A DNA stretch of 64,000 nucleotides from Rahnella victoriana (GCF_004330295.1 NZ_SJOJ01000023.1:1-64000), one strand, 5' to 3'; shown: positions 25,501 to 35,146, counted from the first letter of the stretch. Notes: generated by a model not told the origin, from the letters alone. Program-made: numbers and translations.

Positions 25501-26067
25501 TTATTGAATTTTCAGCGTACTGATAATGGTTTCAGCGTCAGTTTGCGCCTGTTGCTGATTATCGGCTGGCAGGGTGATTTGCAAAGTCAGTAAGTGGCTG
25601 TCGACTTTACCCAGCACGATAGAAGAATAGGCTTTCTGACCGGCAGAGGTGATCACCGTATCCAGCTGTTGCAGATCCTGACCATTCACCTGAATGGATT
25701 TATTGGTCACTACTTGGAGATTGGTATCACGGGCTTTTTGCTGATCCTGTAAACGACCCGCCAGAACCTCGAGCGATTCCGTGGTGTTATCACCCAGGAT
25801 CACAATCACGGCTTTCTGACCGGTGCTGTCAGCGTAAACGTGCATATTGTTGGCCTGCGTGCCCAGCTTACCGCTCTGGTCGCTCATTCCCTGCGGCAGG
25901 GAGAAGGTGACTTTGCCTTCCAGCAGGCTGACCGGCGTGGTGGCTGCCGTTGCTGCGGCCGCTGGCGCGCCTTTATCCGCTGCAGGTGCGTCGGTGGTTT
26001 TACCGTCACACGCAGCCAGACCGGCGATCAGTACTGCCATTCCCATCATTTTCGCGATATTACGCAT
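25501..26067 (-). CDS. dcrB: DcrB inner-membrane lipoprotein
   Basis: This 188-residue lipoprotein matches DcrB in length and order of genes (E. coli yhhQ-dcrB). The signal peptide ends LIAGLAAC with lipidated Cys20, and Asp at +2 is the inner-membrane retention signal. An Ala/Thr-rich linker (25-45) leads to the folded domain ([19 protein letters not shown] to [10 protein letters not shown]). DcrB is known to be needed for phage C1/C6 DNA entry and supports envelope lipoprotein processing. Its 3' end lies next to the duplicated terminator and hcp module. Confidence 0.9.
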   Translation of the reverse strand: MRNIAKMMGMAVLIAGLAACDGKTTDAPAADKGAPAAAATAATTPVSLLEGKVTFSLPQGMSDQSGKLGTQANNMHVYADSTGQKAVIVILGDNTTESLEVLAGRLQDQQKARDTNLQVVTNKSIQVNGQDLQQLDTVITSAGQKAYSSIVLGKVDSHLLTLQITLPADNQQQAQTDAETIISTLKIQ

Positions 26068-26192
26068 CGGGCTTCCTTAAGTGGCCTGTTCACCAGGCTT
26101 ACATGTTGACTTAACAGTCTTTATGGCAACCTATTCAGACCACAAATGCAAGTCAGATTATGGCGCGATTTGTGTCTTTCCGGCGGCCCGCT

Positions 26193-26864
26193 TTAGTGCG
26201 CGCTGACGGCAGAATGCGGGTTGTTGCCGTGAGCGGACAAACGTTTGAGCAGCATATTCAGCAGCATGCCGTACATCGGCAGGAAGAACACCAGACAGAT
26301 CAGGACCTTGAAGGTGTAATCCACCATCGCGATTTCCACCCAATGCTGCGCCATAAAGGCATCGGTACTTTTGTAGAAGGCGATAAAGAAGAAGGACAGG
26401 GTATCGCTGATATTGCCGAGGAACATCGAGGCGACCGGTGCGATCCACCAGCGGCGGTTCTGGCGCAGGCGGTTAAACACATGAACGTCGAGGATTTGCC
26501 CCAGCACATAGGCCATAAAGCTGGCGGTGGCGATGCGGGCGACCATGATATTCAGGCTGTTGAGCGCATCCACGCCCTGCCACTGCGCTTCAAAGAACAG
26601 CGCCGAGATGATGTAGGAAATGGCCAGAGCCGGCACCATCACGGACAGAATAATCCGTCGCGCCAGCGGTGCGCCAAAGATACGCACGGTCAGATCGGTA
26701 GCCAGAAAGATAAACGGGAAAGTGAACGCGCCCCAGGTGGTATGGAAACCAAAAATGGAAACGGGCAACTGAACCAGATAGTTACTGGAGGTGATGATGG
26801 CGATGTGGAATAGCGAAAGCCATATCAGCGCGGAAAACCGCTGCTGAGCAGTAAAGGAATACAT
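26193..26864 (-). CDS. yhhQ: Queuosine precursor transporter
   Basis: This 223-residue membrane protein of the QPTR/YhhQ family imports preQ0/preQ1. Landmarks are ITSSNYLVQLPVSIFGFHTTWG, FPFIFLATDLTVRIFG and FLGNISDTLSFFFIAFY, with about six helices. The ATG at 26864 follows AAGG by 9 nt; a 293-residue frame extending upstream runs through the riboswitch and was rejected. A predicted preQ1-I riboswitch overlaps the ribosome site, which fits feedback control by the transported compound. Confidence 0.94.
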   Translation of the reverse strand: MYSFTAQQRFSALIWLSLFHIAIITSSNYLVQLPVSIFGFHTTWGAFTFPFIFLATDLTVRIFGAPLARRIILSVMVPALAISYIISALFFEAQWQGVDALNSLNIMVARIATASFMAYVLGQILDVHVFNRLRQNRRWWIAPVASMFLGNISDTLSFFFIAFYKSTDAFMAQHWVEIAMVDYTFKVLICLVFFLPMYGMLLNMLLKRLSAHGNNPHSAVSAH

Positions 26865-26872
26865 AGATGTGA

Positions 26873-26908
26873 CCTTTTTTTGTGAAAAATTGGGGTGAGG
26901 GAACCCAA
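26873..26908 (-). ncRNA. Predicted preQ1-I riboswitch in the yhhQ leader
   Basis: Read on the minus strand, a 5-bp stem TTGGG/CCCAA encloses TTCCCTCAC, followed by a pyrimidine stretch and an A7 tract ending in AGG. The loop CCT can pair with this AGG, which is also the yhhQ Shine-Dalgarno site, forming an H-type pseudoknot. The stem, the C-rich loop and A-rich tail closely resemble the known Thermoanaerobacter preQ1-I aptamer. Ligand binding would hide the ribosome site. The gene downstream is the preQ1/preQ0 importer, which supports the call. Confidence 0.75.
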
Positions 26909-27101
26909 GAAAATTTTTACTTTCACACCCGTAATGGCGTGCGGCGCGCATAGTACCTGTTTGCGCACCGTTTGCGCAACAGATCCCATGGTTAATTTTA
27001 GCGCAATGAGCCGTGTTTGTTGCGCCAGAAAACCAGCGGGTTAAACTATCCGCCTTTGCCAAACAACCGCCCATTCACGTATGTAGATGTTGAGACACGA
27101 A

Positions 27102-27362
27102 ATGACCGACCCCTTTATCAATCCTGACCATCAGCTTGATGCGTTGGGTCTGCGTTGCCCCGAGCCAGTGATGATGGTTCGTAAAGCGGTACGCACCATG
27201 CAAGACGGCGAAACGTTGCTGATCATCGCTGATGATCCGGCCACCACCCGCGATATCCCCGGTTTCTGCCGTTTTATGGAACATACGCTGCTGGCGTCGG
27301 ATACCGAAAGCGTGCCGTACCGCTATTTGCTGTGCAAAGGGTTGGCAGAAAAACAGGGCTGA
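27102..27362 (+). CDS. tusA: TusA sulfur carrier protein
   Basis: This 86-residue protein begins [31 protein letters not shown]. The Cys in LRCPEP (about 19) carries the persulfide taken from IscS and passes it on to TusBCD for 2-thiouridine in t[20 protein letters not shown] completes the family signature. I chose ATG 27102, matching E. coli TusA, over an ATG five codons upstream. It is divergent from yhhQ, and its neighbours zntA and yhhQ match the E. coli order. Confidence 0.95.
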   Translation: MTDPFINPDHQLDALGLRCPEPVMMVRKAVRTMQDGETLLIIADDPATTRDIPGFCRFMEHTLLASDTESVPYRYLLCKGLAEKQG

Positions 27363-27380
27363 TGGCTCAGCCCTGACGGG

Positions 27381-29735
27381 TTATTTCGACTTATTGCGCA
27401 ACAGCCTCAGCGCATTGGCGGTCACCAGTGCTGTTGCACCGGAATCCGCCAGCACCGCCAGCCACAATCCGGTCAGCCCCATCAGCGTGGTGACCAGAAA
27501 AATCGCTTTCAGCCCCAGCGCAATCGTGATGTTCTGACGGATATTCGCCCGCGTGGCGCGTGACAGGCTGATCATCTGCGCCAGCCCGCTCAGACGGTTG
27601 TGGGTCAGCGCCGCATCTGCGGTTTCCAGCGCGACATCCGTCCCGCTTCCCATCGCAATACCGATCGTCGCGGCTTTCATCGCCGGGGCATCATTAATGC
27701 CGTCCCCGACCATTGCCACCGGTTTCTGCGCATTGAGCGCGGTGACCGCCGAGACTTTATCCGCAGGCAGTAAACCCGCGCGGAAATCAATGCCCAGCCG
27801 GTCAGCGATGGTTTTTGCCGCACGCGGATTGTCGCCAGTCAGCATGACCGCGGATACGCCGAGCGCCTTGAGTTTCTGCAAGGCTTCATGGGCGTCATCG
27901 CGCAGACGATCCTGCATGGCAATCAGCCCGATTGCGCTGTCTTCCTGCAATACCACCACCACGGTTTTTCCGCTGGATTCCCACGCTGTAATTTGCGCAA
28001 GGGTTTCTGCCGTCAGGCTGTTTCCGGCCACACTTTTCGGTGCCAGCACCTGAATTTTACGGCCTGACACCACGCCTTCCACGCCGGAACCGGCCAGCGC
28101 GCGCCGATCTTGTGCGGTGAGCGGTAACGGATTGCCGGTTTTTGCGCGGGCTAAAATCGCCTGCGCCAGCGGGTGATGCGAACCTTCTTCCACCGCCGAG
28201 GCCAGACATAACACTTCGCCTTCACTGGCACCGTTCAGCGGTAACACGTCGGTGACTTCCGGTTTGCCTTCGGTCAGCGTGCCGGTTTTGTCCAGCGCGA
28301 CGGTTTCAATCAGCGCCAGTTGTTCCAGTGCCGCGCCGCCTTTGATTAACGCGCCCTGACGCGTGGCGGCCGCCAGCCCGGAGGTGATCGCCGCAGGTGT
28401 GGAGATCACCAGCGCACACGGACAACCGATCAGCAGCAACGTGAGGCCGCGATAAATCCAGGTTTCCCACGACAGTCCCATCGCCAGCGGCGGAACGATA
28501 ATTACCAGCAGCGACATCAGCATAATGACCGGCGTGTAATAACGGCTGAAAGTATCGAGGAAACGCTCAATGGGCGCACGACGCTCATCGGCTTCTTCGA
28601 TAAGTTGCAGGATGCGGTCAATGGCGCTGTTGCCCGGTGCGGAAGCCACTTCAAGGCGTGCCAGCCGGTCAACGCACAGGCTGCCCGCCGGGACTTTTTC
28701 GCCGGGCAGATGATCCACCGGCACCGATTCACCGGTCAGTGCGCTTTCATCGAAACTGGCCGCGCTTTGTAAAATGGCGTCGGCAGGCAGACGTGCGCCT
28801 GCCGCAATTTCAATGATGTCGCCGGGGCGTAAACTGCTGACCGGCACGGTTTCCGCCTGGCCATTTACCACGCGAACGGCGGTATCCGGGATCAGCGCCA
28901 TCAGCGATTTCACCCCGCTGCGCGCCCGGCTGGAAGCAAAAGCTTCCAGGCGTTCGCCGACCATAAACAGCAGCAGCACCATGGCGGCTTCGGCAGTGGC
29001 ACCGATAAACAGGGCACCGAGCGCGGCGATGCTCATCAGCGTTTCGATGGCGAACGGCGAACCGGCGCGGGTCTGGCGGATCGCCTGACGCAGTACCGGC
29101 CACAGCCCGACCAGCGTGGTGGCGATAAACGCGATCTGACCGGCCTGCGGACTGACGTGATCGAGCACCCAGCTCAGCAGCATCAGCGCCGAGAGGGCGA
29201 TCAGCGGCAGCGCCTCTTTCAGGCGTGACGCTTCCGGTTGCGGGATATTTTGTTTTTTATCGAGGGATTGCAGGGTGAAACCTGCGGCCATCACGGCATG
29301 CTGCACGGGTTGGGTGATATCCAGACCGGCATCAATCACCAGTTTTTCCGTGGCGAACAGCACTCTGGCGCGGCTGATGCCGTCAATGCCGGACACGGCC
29401 TTTTCGATTTTACGCGCACAGGCCGGGCAATCCATCCCTTCCACTTTCCAGCTGTATTGCTGGCTGCCGGAAAGCGGTGCGCCGGGGGCGTCTTCGCCCG
29501 GCGAGCCTTCTGCGCTGCCATCGTCAGAGGTTTGTGAGTGCTCACCTGTTTCTGGCGCGCAGCAACTGTCTGTGCTGGTGCAGGCGGAAACCGCCAGTGT
29601 GGCCTTTTCGCTACAGCAGCCCGCCGGATGTGTGCCGGGCCGGGCCATCGCGCCAATTTTGTTGATACGTAATGCGGGCGCATGTTTGCCCTGACATCCG
29701 CAGCGACAGCCGTTGTTTTTTTGCATTGGGATCAT
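27381..29735 (-). CDS. zntA: Zinc/cadmium/lead-translocating P-type ATPase
   Basis: This 784-residue P1B-ATPase exports Zn(II), Cd(II) and Pb(II). It has an N-terminal metal domain (VEGMDCPACARKIEKA, about 98-113), the membrane CPC site (IGCPCALVISTP, about 437), the phosphorylated Asp in LDKTGTLTEG (about 480), and the hinge GDGINDAPAM. It is longer than E. coli ZntA (732) because the first 95 residues contain several extra Cys clusters (CRCGCQ, GCCSEK, SCCAPE), likely additional soft-metal ligands. GGAGG precedes the ATG at 29735. A ZntR-type promoter lies upstream. Confidence 0.96.
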   Translation of the reverse strand: MIPMQKNNGCRCGCQGKHAPALRINKIGAMARPGTHPAGCCSEKATLAVSACTSTDSCCAPETGEHSQTSDDGSAEGSPGEDAPGAPLSGSQQYSWKVEGMDCPACARKIEKAVSGIDGISRARVLFATEKLVIDAGLDITQPVQHAVMAAGFTLQSLDKKQNIPQPEASRLKEALPLIALSALMLLSWVLDHVSPQAGQIAFIATTLVGLWPVLRQAIRQTRAGSPFAIETLMSIAALGALFIGATAEAAMVLLLFMVGERLEAFASSRARSGVKSLMALIPDTAVRVVNGQAETVPVSSLRPGDIIEIAAGARLPADAILQSAASFDESALTGESVPVDHLPGEKVPAGSLCVDRLARLEVASAPGNSAIDRILQLIEEADERRAPIERFLDTFSRYYTPVIMLMSLLVIIVPPLAMGLSWETWIYRGLTLLLIGCPCALVISTPAAITSGLAAATRQGALIKGGAALEQLALIETVALDKTGTLTEGKPEVTDVLPLNGASEGEVLCLASAVEEGSHHPLAQAILARAKTGNPLPLTAQDRRALAGSGVEGVVSGRKIQVLAPKSVAGNSLTAETLAQITAWESSGKTVVVVLQEDSAIGLIAMQDRLRDDAHEALQKLKALGVSAVMLTGDNPRAAKTIADRLGIDFRAGLLPADKVSAVTALNAQKPVAMVGDGINDAPAMKAATIGIAMGSGTDVALETADAALTHNRLSGLAQMISLSRATRANIRQNITIALGLKAIFLVTTLMGLTGLWLAVLADSGATALVTANALRLLRNKSK

Positions 29736-29771
29736 AAAGCCTCCGGTTCAACACCGAGTGGAATTACCCCC

Positions 29772-29803
29772 AGTGTAAACGTTGGAGTTAGCTCTAAGGT
29801 CAA
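29772..29803 (-). promoter_or_regulatory. ZntR-type zntA promoter
   Basis: On the minus strand, TTGACC (-35) and TACACT (-10) are separated by exactly 20 bp, the abnormally long spacer of MerR-family promoters. Within the spacer lies a dyad TTAGAGCTAACTCCAA. It is 37 bp upstream of zntA. ZntR is the expected activator; it is not coded in the window. Confidence 0.8.
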
Positions 29804-29816
29804 CCCTTATTTTATC

Positions 29817-29839
29817 AGCGGAACCAGAACGGTTCCGCT
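29817..29839 (-). terminator. Hairpin after yhhN (possible terminator)
   Basis: AGCGGAACC and GGTTCCGCT form a perfect 9-bp stem with a 5-nt loop, 8 bp past the yhhN stop. No T-run follows on the minus strand, so intrinsic termination is uncertain. It also separates yhhN from the zntA promoter. Confidence 0.45.
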
Positions 29840-29847
29840 GAGGGAGG

Positions 29848-30474
29848 TTACAGGTACAAAGACCGGACGATCAGGAAGTGCCCGCCAAAATAACAGGCGG
29901 CGACCAGCGCGTCGGCAGCGCGGAAGGTGAAGCGGTAGCGGCTGAGCAGCCAGAAAATATTGCCCAGCAGTAACAGCGCCGCGCCGCAGAACAGCGAAAA
30001 CGCCATGTCGGTGCTGCGGGCAAAATATTGCTCACCCGCCAGCCAGACCATCAGCAGGGTCATGGCGATGTAAGTGGTCACTGGCCATCTCAGTTCGGCC
30101 AGTCGTGTCCAGATCACCGCAAGAAGTATCGCGCCGATGATCAGCAAGGTCAGCGGCAGCGGCCAGAAAAACGTAATGGTCATCTGGCTGGCGAAACTCA
30201 GCGTATACAGCAGATGCGAGAGGAAGAACGCGCCAATGGCGTACATAAAGCGTTCTTCAGGCAGCAACAACAGGCTGTCCGCCACCAGCGTCGCCGCCAG
30301 ACCCAGCAGGATCAGATAGCTGTAAACATTCAGTGTCGGTGCCTGCCAGGCCAGCAGAAGCAGCAGCAATAACGTGACGGGCTTGAATACCCAGCGTTGC
30401 CAGCGCGGGCCGCGATAGCTGGCATCAACGAACAACCAGCCGGAGAAAAATACAGCGAGGAATGGCCAACTCAT
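29848..30474 (-). CDS. yhhN: YhhN family membrane protein
   Basis: This 208-residue integral membrane protein has about eight short hydrophobic helices ([52 protein letters not shown]). The last segment holds the family's [23 protein letters not shown] pattern. Members of this family include the animal lysoplasmalogenase TMEM86; the bacterial role is not established. Length equals the E. coli protein. E. coli has yhhM between yhhN and yhhL; here that gene is absent and only about 210 bp lie between them. Confidence 0.88.
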   Translation of the reverse strand: MSWPFLAVFFSGWLFVDASYRGPRWQRWVFKPVTLLLLLLLAWQAPTLNVYSYLILLGLAATLVADSLLLLPEERFMYAIGAFFLSHLLYTLSFASQMTITFFWPLPLTLLIIGAILLAVIWTRLAELRWPVTTYIAMTLLMVWLAGEQYFARSTDMAFSLFCGAALLLLGNIFWLLSRYRFTFRAADALVAACYFGGHFLIVRSLYL

Positions 30475-30652
30475 TGTTTATCCTTTTATATTTCAGAACA
30501 GAACATAAAACCGATGCAAGGGTCTGCCTTCAGGAAAACACATCCTGTTTTCCTGTACTTGTTTTCAGTGTAGGAGAGAGGGCATACCGGCGACAATCAG
30601 AAATCCCCGTAACGGCCGGTCTGATTCACGTTGGTTTAGAATAGCGGGACAG

Positions 30653-30677
30653 TTTACGGCGCAGGACGCGCCGTAAA
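30653..30677 (-). terminator. Hairpin after yhhL
   Basis: TTTACGGCGC and GCGCCGTAAA form a perfect 10-bp stem around AGGAC, 8 bp past the yhhL stop. The terminal T/A pairs could serve as the U-tract; a longer T-run is missing. Confidence 0.5.
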
Positions 30678-30685
30678 AGCGGGAA

Positions 30686-30964
30686 TCACTTTTTGGTCGG
30701 CAACGGCGGCTGTTTTTTCTGCCAGGCCATCAGTTCGAACACGCCGAACAGGAAAATGCGGGTTTGCAGCCACGGGCCGATGGTGTCCTTTTCCTTGCCC
30801 TGCGTGGCTTTCAGCAGCATCACCTGCAGGCCGTGCATAAAGAACATGAACACAATCGCCACGTCTAAAAAGTATTTGATCGGTTTCGGGAACGGGTGGA
30901 TCAGGTTAAACGCCAGAAACGCCCAAATACATAACATCAACAACCGACCAATATTGATCAACAT
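30686..30964 (-). CDS. yhhL: YhhL family small membrane protein (DUF1145)
   Basis: This 92-residue protein has two hydrophobic helices (LLMLCIWAFLAFNLIHPFP and FLDVAIVFMFFMHGLQVMLL) and a basic tail. Length, topology and place directly after rsmD match E. coli YhhL. It starts 1 bp after the rsmD stop, so translation is coupled. Function is unknown. Confidence 0.85.
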   Translation of the reverse strand: MLINIGRLLMLCIWAFLAFNLIHPFPKPIKYFLDVAIVFMFFMHGLQVMLLKATQGKEKDTIGPWLQTRIFLFGVFELMAWQKKQPPLPTKK

Positions 30965-30965
30965 C

Positions 30966-31577
30966 TTACTGCTCCTGTTCTGGTGAGCCGGTTTCAGGCG
31001 TCACATCGCGATGGTAGAGGCGATAAGCAACTTGTCCGGCGACTTTTTCACGGTGTAAACGCCAGCTGGCGGGCACATCCAGAGTGTCGTGTTCGGCTTC
31101 TGTTTCGACATAAATCCAGGCTTCGTCAGCCAGCCACTGGTTTTGCTCCAGCAGGTTCAGCGTATCTTGCAGAATGCCTTTGCGGAAAGGCGGATCGAGG
31201 AAAACCACATCAAAGGCATTTCCGGCTTTTGCCAGCCAGTTCAATGTATTGACGTTAAATACTTTCGCATCACTGGCGTTTAGCAGCGCCAGGTTTTTCT
31301 CTAACTGTTGCGCAACCGGGCGTTCAAACTCCAGCAGTGTGGCGCTGGCCGCATAACGGGACAAGGCTTCCAGACCGAGTGCGCCGCTGCCTGCAAAACA
31401 GTCCAGGCAATGCGCGCCTTGTAAAACCGGTGCCAGCCAGTTGAACAGCGTTTCGCGCACGCGATCGGTGGTCGGGCGCAGCCCCGGGCTGTGTGGAACC
31501 GGAAGTTTGCGTCCGCGCCATTGTCCGCCAATAATTCGGATCTGGCCTGCGGCGGGAGTGTTGGGTTTCTTTGCCAT
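30966..31577 (-). CDS. rsmD: 16S rRNA (guanine-966-N2) methyltransferase RsmD
   Basis: This 203-residue SAM-dependent methyltransferase modifies G966 of 16S rRNA in the 30S subunit. Motifs are IRIIGGQWRGRKLPVP at the N-terminus, LRPTTDRVRETLFNWL, the SAM loop LDCFAGSGALGLEALSR (about 58-74) and the catalytic FLDPPFRKG (about 127). It is divergent from ftsY, as in E. coli, and heads the rsmD-yhhL unit. Confidence 0.95.
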   Translation of the reverse strand: MAKKPNTPAAGQIRIIGGQWRGRKLPVPHSPGLRPTTDRVRETLFNWLAPVLQGAHCLDCFAGSGALGLEALSRYAASATLLEFERPVAQQLEKNLALLNASDAKVFNVNTLNWLAKAGNAFDVVFLDPPFRKGILQDTLNLLEQNQWLADEAWIYVETEAEHDTLDVPASWRLHREKVAGQVAYRLYHRDVTPETGSPEQEQ

Positions 31578-31803
31578 AGTTCGCTTGTGTCATTCAAAGC
31601 CGTCGGGCTTCGTTGCATATCGTTTGGAGGGCTATTCTACCGGTGTGCGGGCAATGGGCAAATGTTTAACATTGTCGATTGAAAAGCCAGCGGAATTCAA
31701 CACGCGGGCGTGTTGCCTGAAGGGGAAAGTGATAGACTGCCTGACCATAACCCTATTAATAATCCGTTCGCCAGTCATTAACGGCGAGGAGTGAAGTTGT
31801 AAA

Positions 31804-33303
31804 ATGGCAAAAGACAAAAAACGCGGTTTCTTCTCCTGGTTCGGTCGTGGCCGTCAGGAAGAAGAGCAGCAGAAGGAAGAAACACGCGAAGAACAGCCGG
31901 TTGTCGAAGAGCAACTGACGGAAGCACCGGGTGTCCCGCTCGTTCGCGAGCCTGTTGCAGAACCTGAAGTTGACGCAGAGCCAAAAGCTGAACCTGCACC
32001 GGATGTCGAACCTGAACCCGAAATCCTGCCTGAGCCACTCGTCGAGCCGGAACCGGAGATTGAACCGGAACCGCTGACAGAGCCTGAGCCGGAAGAAAAA
32101 CCTGAGCCGGTGCGTGAGCAGGCGGCGGCTGAACTGGCAGAAGAAATCGTTCACATCACGGAACAGGTGGCTGCCCGGCCTGATACTGTTGAAGAAGACA
32201 GGATTGAAGCACAGATCGCGGAAGACGAGTTCGTTGAATCGGCAGAAGAAATTGCCGAAGACCAGCGTCAGGACGCCATTGATTCGGTTGACGATGTGGT
32301 CGCCGAAGAAGAACCGCTGCCGGTGGCGCTGGATCCGATCGTTGTGCTGCCCGCCGGTGAAACTGAGCAGGAACGCCCGACCAAAGAAGGCTTCTTTGCC
32401 CGTCTGAAACGCAGCCTGGTCAAAACCAAACAGAATCTCGGCTCCGGCTTTGTGGGGCTGTTCCGTGGTAAGAAAATCGACGACGATCTGTTCGAAGAGC
32501 TGGAAGAACAGCTGCTGATCGCCGACGTGGGTGTCGAAACCACGCGTAAAATCATCACTTCACTGACCGAGCATGCGTCGCGTAAGCAACTGAAAGACGC
32601 CGATGCGCTGTACGGCAAGCTGAAGGAAGAAATGTCCGAAATACTGGCGAAAGTTGACGAGCCACTGGATGTCAGCGGGAAAACCCCGTATGTCATTCTG
32701 ATGGTTGGCGTGAACGGCGTCGGTAAAACCACCACCATCGGTAAGATGGCACGCCAGTTTGAAGCACAGGGTAAATCGGTGATGCTGGCGGCGGGTGATA
32801 CCTTCCGTGCCGCAGCCGTTGAGCAGTTGCAGGTCTGGGGTCAGCGCAACAAGATCCCGGTGATTGCACAGCATACCGGTGCGGACTCCGCGTCCGTTAT
32901 CTTCGATGCCATTCAGGCGGCGAAAGCCCGTAATATCGACGTGCTGATTGCCGATACCGCCGGGCGTTTGCAAAACAAAGCGCACCTGATGGAAGAGCTG
33001 AAGAAAATCGTCCGCGTGATGAAGAAGCTCGACGAAGATGCACCGCATGAAGTGATGCTGACGCTCGACGCCAGCACCGGCCAGAATGCAGTCAGTCAGG
33101 CGAAATTGTTCAACGAAGCCGTCGGGCTGACCGGGATAACGCTGACGAAACTGGATGGCACCGCGAAAGGCGGCGTGATCTTTGCCATCGCCGATCAGTT
33201 CAGCATTCCGATCCGCTACATTGGTGTCGGTGAAGGTATCGAAGATTTAAGGCCGTTTAAGGCAGACGATTTTATTGAGGCACTTTTTGCCCGAGAGGAT
33301 TAA
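31804..33303 (+). CDS. ftsY: Signal recognition particle receptor FtsY
   Basis: This 499-residue SRP receptor targets ribosomes making membrane proteins to the translocon. The N-terminus (AKDKKRGFFSWFGRG) is the first membrane-binding segment. A long acidic domain follows with many Glu-Pro repeats (about 40-110). The NG domain starts near 195, with a second membrane-contacting helix (FFARLKRSLVKTKQNLG). GTPase motifs are GVNGVGKTTTIGK (about 303), DTAGRLQNK (about 384) and TKLDGTAKGG (about 448). It leads the ftsYEX operon with a 5-bp gap to ftsE. Confidence 0.97.
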   Translation: MAKDKKRGFFSWFGRGRQEEEQQKEETREEQPVVEEQLTEAPGVPLVREPVAEPEVDAEPKAEPAPDVEPEPEILPEPLVEPEPEIEPEPLTEPEPEEKPEPVREQAAAELAEEIVHITEQVAARPDTVEEDRIEAQIAEDEFVESAEEIAEDQRQDAIDSVDDVVAEEEPLPVALDPIVVLPAGETEQERPTKEGFFARLKRSLVKTKQNLGSGFVGLFRGKKIDDDLFEELEEQLLIADVGVETTRKIITSLTEHASRKQLKDADALYGKLKEEMSEILAKVDEPLDVSGKTPYVILMVGVNGVGKTTTIGKMARQFEAQGKSVMLAAGDTFRAAAVEQLQVWGQRNKIPVIAQHTGADSASVIFDAIQAAKARNIDVLIADTAGRLQNKAHLMEELKKIVRVMKKLDEDAPHEVMLTLDASTGQNAVSQAKLFNEAVGLTGITLTKLDGTAKGGVIFAIADQFSIPIRYIGVGEGIEDLRPFKADDFIEALFARED

Positions 33304-33308
33304 TACGG

Positions 33309-33971
33309 ATGATTCGCTTTGAACAGGTCAGTAAAGCTTATCTGGGCGGACGACAGGCGCTTCAGGGCGTCAACTTTCACATCCAGCAAGCGGAAATGGC
33401 ATTTCTGACCGGACACTCAGGCGCAGGGAAAAGTACCCTGCTCAAGCTGATTTGCGGCATTGAACGCCCGAGCGCCGGTCACATTTTGTTTGGCGGTCAT
33501 GACATCAGCCGTCTGAAATCCAGCGAAGTGCCGTTCCTGCGTCGCCAGATCGGCATGATCTTTCAGGATCACCATCTGCTGATGGATCGTACCGTCTATG
33601 ACAACGTGGCAATGCCACTGATCATTTCCGGGGCCAGCAGCGAAGATATCCGCCGTCGCGTGTCGGCTGCGCTGGATAAAGTGGGATTACTGGATAAAGC
33701 GAAGAATCTGCCAATCCAGCTTTCCGGCGGGGAACAGCAACGTGTGGGCATCGCCCGTGCGGTGGTGAATAAACCGGCGGTGCTGCTGGCGGATGAACCG
33801 ACCGGTAACCTCGACGGCGAATTGTCGGAAGGCATTTTGCGTTTATTCGAAGAATTTAACCGTGTCGGCGTCACCGTTCTGATGGCGACGCATGACGTGG
33901 GTCTGATTGCCCGTCGTAATTACCGCACGCTGACGCTGAGTCAGGGGCGTATGTCGGGAGGGATGTACTAA
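33309..33971 (+). CDS. ftsE: Cell division ATPase FtsE
   Basis: This 220-residue ABC ATPase works with FtsX at the division septum to activate peptidoglycan hydrolases through EnvC. It has Walker [10 protein letters not shown], the signature [13 protein letters not shown] and Walker [13 protein letters not shown] followed by a switch His (MATHDVGL). The start is 5 bp after ftsY, and the stop overlaps the ftsX start by 1 bp (TAATG). Confidence 0.97.
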   Translation: MIRFEQVSKAYLGGRQALQGVNFHIQQAEMAFLTGHSGAGKSTLLKLICGIERPSAGHILFGGHDISRLKSSEVPFLRRQIGMIFQDHHLLMDRTVYDNVAMPLIISGASSEDIRRRVSAALDKVGLLDKAKNLPIQLSGGEQQRVGIARAVVNKPAVLLADEPTGNLDGELSEGILRLFEEFNRVGVTVLMATHDVGLIARRNYRTLTLSQGRMSGGMY

Positions 33972-34951
33972 TGGCGAACAGTCCGAACCCGGCGAAAACC
34001 GCCAAAAGTGCCCGCGCCGCGAAAAGCAAAGCGTTGCAGGGTGGCTGGCGCGAACAGTGGCGCTATGCGTGGATGAACGCGCTGGCTGACATGCTGCGTC
34101 AGCCGCTGGCGACGCTGCTTACGGTGATGGTCATTGCCATCTCCCTGACGTTGCCGAGTGTCTGCTATCTGGTGTGGAAAAACGTCAGTACCGCCGCAGA
34201 ACAGTGGTATCCGACGCCGCAACTGACCGTGTATCTCGACAAAGCACTGGATGATGACGCCGCAGAAAATGTGGTGAAAACCCTGAAAACTGAAGCGGGC
34301 GTGGATAAAGTCAATTATCTCTCCCGAGAAGAAGCGATGGGTGAATTCCGCAACTGGTCAGGCTTTGGCGGCGCGATGGACATGCTGGAGCAAAATCCGC
34401 TGCCTGCCGTCGCCATTATCACGCCGAAAATGAATTTCCAGGACTCCGCCACACTCAACACCTTGCGCGACCGCGTGGCGGCGGTGCATGGCGTGGATGA
34501 AGTGCGTATGGATGACAGCTGGTTTGCCCGTCTTGCGGCGCTGACCGGTCTGGTGGGGCAGATTGCGGCGATGATTGGCATCCTGATGGTGATCGCCGTC
34601 TTCCTGGTGATTGGTAACAGTGTGCGACTGAGTATCTTCAGCCGTCGCGATACCATCAACGTGATGAAGCTGATTGGCGCGACCGACGGATTCATTTTGC
34701 GGCCGTTCCTCAACGGGGGGGCGATGCTCGGTTTCACCGGCGCGTTGCTGTCGCTGATCCTCTCGGAAGTCCTGGTGCTGCGCCTTGAGAGCGTGGTGAC
34801 TCAGGTCGCACAAGTGTTCGGCACGACGTTTGACCTGCACGGTCTGGGCTGGGATGAAAGCCTGCTGCTGCTGATCGTGTCCGCAATGATTGGCTGGATT
34901 GCCGCCTGGCTGGCGACGGTTCAACATTTACGGCGATTTACACCACAGTAG
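33971..34951 (+). CDS. ftsX: Cell division permease-like protein FtsX
   Basis: This 326-residue membrane partner of FtsE has a basic, Ala/Lys-rich cytoplasmic start, a first helix near 50-70 ([20 protein letters not shown]) and a large periplasmic domain (about 75-195) that contacts EnvC. Three further helices lie between 195 and 320 ([56 protein letters not shown]). It is the last gene of ftsYEX. Confidence 0.96.
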   Translation: MANSPNPAKTAKSARAAKSKALQGGWREQWRYAWMNALADMLRQPLATLLTVMVIAISLTLPSVCYLVWKNVSTAAEQWYPTPQLTVYLDKALDDDAAENVVKTLKTEAGVDKVNYLSREEAMGEFRNWSGFGGAMDMLEQNPLPAVAIITPKMNFQDSATLNTLRDRVAAVHGVDEVRMDDSWFARLAALTGLVGQIAAMIGILMVIAVFLVIGNSVRLSIFSRRDTINVMKLIGATDGFILRPFLNGGAMLGFTGALLSLILSEVLVLRLESVVTQVAQVFGTTFDLHGLGWDESLLLLIVSAMIGWIAAWLATVQHLRRFTPQ

Positions 34952-34959
34952 TGAGAATT

Positions 34960-34968
34960 TGCTATAAT
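34960..34968 (+). promoter_or_regulatory. Candidate rpoH vegetative promoter with extended -10
   Basis: TGCTATAAT is a perfect -10 hexamer with the extended TGn element, just past the ftsX stop and 302 bp before rpoH. It is in the place of the distal sigma-70 promoter of E. coli rpoH. No good -35 at 17 bp is present, consistent with an extended -10 promoter. Confidence 0.55.
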
Positions 34969-35119
34969 GTTCCCCTGCTGCTCAGTCTTTGTGTTCAGGG
35001 GAACAGCCGATTCTTGCTATATCGTCCCGTCATTTTCCTGCTTCCCCTGCAATGGCACAAATTCACTATCCAATAGTCAGTCTGTCACTTACAGTCATCA
35101 GACTGTTGAATCTGTCCGT

Positions 35120-35146
35120 GAACTTTATGTAAAATTCGTGGTCGTA
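35120..35146 (+). promoter_or_regulatory. Sigma-E-type P3 promoter of rpoH
   Basis: GAACTT is followed after 16 bp by TCGTA. The same spacing and nearly the same spacer (ATAAAAT/TAAAATT) occur in the sigma-E-dependent P3 promoter of E. coli rpoH. The rest of the 318-bp leader between ftsX and rpoH shows no other gene. Confidence 0.6.

Noticed and set aside
26865-27074. Seventy-residue extension of YhhQ
   Set aside because: It would translate through the riboswitch; the family start and ribosome site lie at 26864.
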